Below are positions 63,036 to 64,000 of a DNA stretch of 64,000 nucleotides, one piece after another. Positions within the stretch are counted from its first letter, which is position 1, and each line of letters starts with the position of its first letter. Source of the DNA: Zingiber officinale (taxonomy: Eukaryota > Streptophyta > Magnoliopsida > Zingiberales > Zingiberaceae). The stretch covers positions 9,186,894 through 9,250,893 of the forward strand of contig NC_056002.1 of the NCBI RefSeq assembly GCF_018446385.1. The letters are read 5' to 3'. Position numbers and translations under genes: made by a program. The notes beneath the pieces were generated by a model, which saw only the letters and a list, made by a program, of their open reading frames with translations, was not told the DNA's origin and did not search any database.

Positions 63036-63450
63036 TTGGGTGACAAGCCATTTTTTTCTTCTAAAATTTTAAATATTTTTTATAATTGTTCTGTTTATTA
63101 TTATTTTTTAAATATAACTCTTGATCTAATAAGCTCAAGTTAGTTGGGCACGACTCAATTAAACTAATGCATGTGCTAGACGAGCCAGTGTGACGTCGCC
63201 AGTTATATCTAACACTATAGATATCACACGTGTACATCGATTTCAATATATCATGATAAATGGATAGACTCATACCTATCCTTAGCACAACTCATTAATA
63301 CCTAGAAATGTCGTCAATAACAAAAATAATATTTTTTTTAAAAAAAAATTAAAAGACTCATACAATTAAATAAAGAAGTAATATTATTAAACTTGACACA
63401 AAAATTAAATAACTCAAGTTAACTTAAGTACTATTATAATCTAAAAAGTA
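63036..63450. other. AT-rich spacer, no gene seen
   Basis: First unique sequence after the duplicated block; no coding similarity recognised. Confidence 0.5.
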
Positions 63451-63554
63451 AGTTAATTGTTTCCAGTGTCCAATAATGATAAGTTCATTGCTTCCACTGT
63501 ACAATAATTATAAGTTAATTGTTTTTATGGTACAATAATTATAAGTTAATTGTT
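63451..63554. repeat. 31-bp tandem repeat, about 3.4 units
   Basis: Units start AGTTAATTG or AGTTCATTG at 63451, 63482, 63513 and 63544, each with a CAATAATTATA-type end. They differ at a few positions, more in the first unit than between the last two. Confidence 0.9.
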
Positions 63555-63559
63555 TTTTA

Positions 63560-64000
63560 GGAAGAGCGCCAGTGGCATTCGTGTAATTTTAATACTTGAG
63601 AGGGAAAAGAGAGTGGTTGTTCGTATGTGTGTCTGCGAGCAAAGCGTGGTTCAGAGGAAAGCACGGTGGGGGTGGGGTGAAGAAGGCGAAAAGCTAAAAC
63701 GAAAGATCGGAGAAAGAGAAACCCTAATTTCTCTCCTTCGAATCCACTCTAAATCTCTGCAGTCATCCCCTTACCCGACTCGCCCAACCTTCGAATTGTG
63801 AGAAAGCTGGCCCTTGTGCTTCCGCCACGAATCCGCCGCCGGATTCCGGCTTTGGTGGCCCAATGCCGTTCTTTCCTGCCAATAATTTGTTCCTTGTGGA
63901 GGATAAGGGTCTTGAAGAGGCTGGTTTGGCCGCTTAGGTTGGCAGTTGGTGCAGATGCTCTAAGCGGAGGGCTCGGAGAGAAGCAGATCGGAGGTTTCGG
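63560..64000 (+). other. Probable 5' end of a further + strand gene (cut by window end)
   Basis: Composition shifts from AT-rich to G/A-rich and then mixed GC. GAGAAACCCTAATTTCTCTCC (63716-63736) is typical of plant 5' UTRs, and CG-rich sequence follows to the window end. A short frame from ATG 63863 stops after about 25 codons (MPFFPANNLFLVEDKG start) and may be an upstream reading frame or part of a first exon. I do not recognise a product; the main coding part should lie beyond 64000. Confidence 0.4.

Noticed and set aside
1-64000. CRISPR arrays, operons, rRNA, intact tRNA genes, or a new defence or multigene system
   Set aside because: None found; the direct repeats are LTRs, MITEs, microsatellites or simple tandem repeats of a plant nuclear genome, and the only tRNA-like sequence lacks a clear cloverleaf.

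Overview
The window is 64 kb of plant nuclear DNA: introns with GT-AG borders, MITEs, LINEs, large LTR retrotransposons and a plastid-derived insert. The host proteins and repeats look monocot-like, perhaps Zingiberales, but that is an inference from general resemblance. Four host gene models, two of them copies of one gene, can be supported; most of the rest is repeat. I saw no CRISPR array, rRNA, intact tRNA gene or prokaryote-type system, and no novel multigene system.

Layout. 1-11277: a Ty1/copia element on the + strand whose 5' LTR is cut by the window start; an inverted solo LTR of the same family sits inside it. 11278 to about 15262: the 3' part of a Ty3/gypsy element, probably Tat lineage, with an antisense gag-like reading region (putative gypsy-type transposon domain). 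17480-18944 (-): a two-exon GT17 glycosyltransferase (beta-1,4-mannosyl-glycoprotein 4-beta-N-acetylglucosaminyltransferase-like). 19688-20708: a hAT-type MITE holding a nested Tourist-type MITE, both with target-site duplications. 24880-25440 (-): an L1-type LINE fragment. 26989-35753 (-): an MKP1-like MAP kinase phosphatase with a 6.7-kb last intron holding a plastid ycf1 fragment, a solo LTR, a small inverted-repeat element and microsatellites. About 36590-36990 (+): a second LINE fragment.

37676-47890: a full-length Ty3/gypsy chromovirus (Tekay/Del type) with 3.4-3.5-kb LTRs and a CGGAT target-site duplication. 49369-50042 (+): a two-exon NAR2/NRT3 gene (nitrate transporter partner protein). 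After exactly 100 Ns (50309-50408), almost the same stretch recurs: the element at about 50409-60617 and NAR2 at 62096-62769, with flank 47891-50308 matching 60618-63035. The geometry (end of the left contig equals start of the right contig, joined by 100 Ns) points to an unmerged contig or haplotype overlap rather than a real tandem duplication. The right edge (about 63560-64000) looks like the 5' end of another + strand gene.

The host genes are unrelated in function: N-glycan bisecting-type transfer in the Golgi, MAPK dephosphorylation and high-affinity nitrate uptake. Nothing suggests that they work together.
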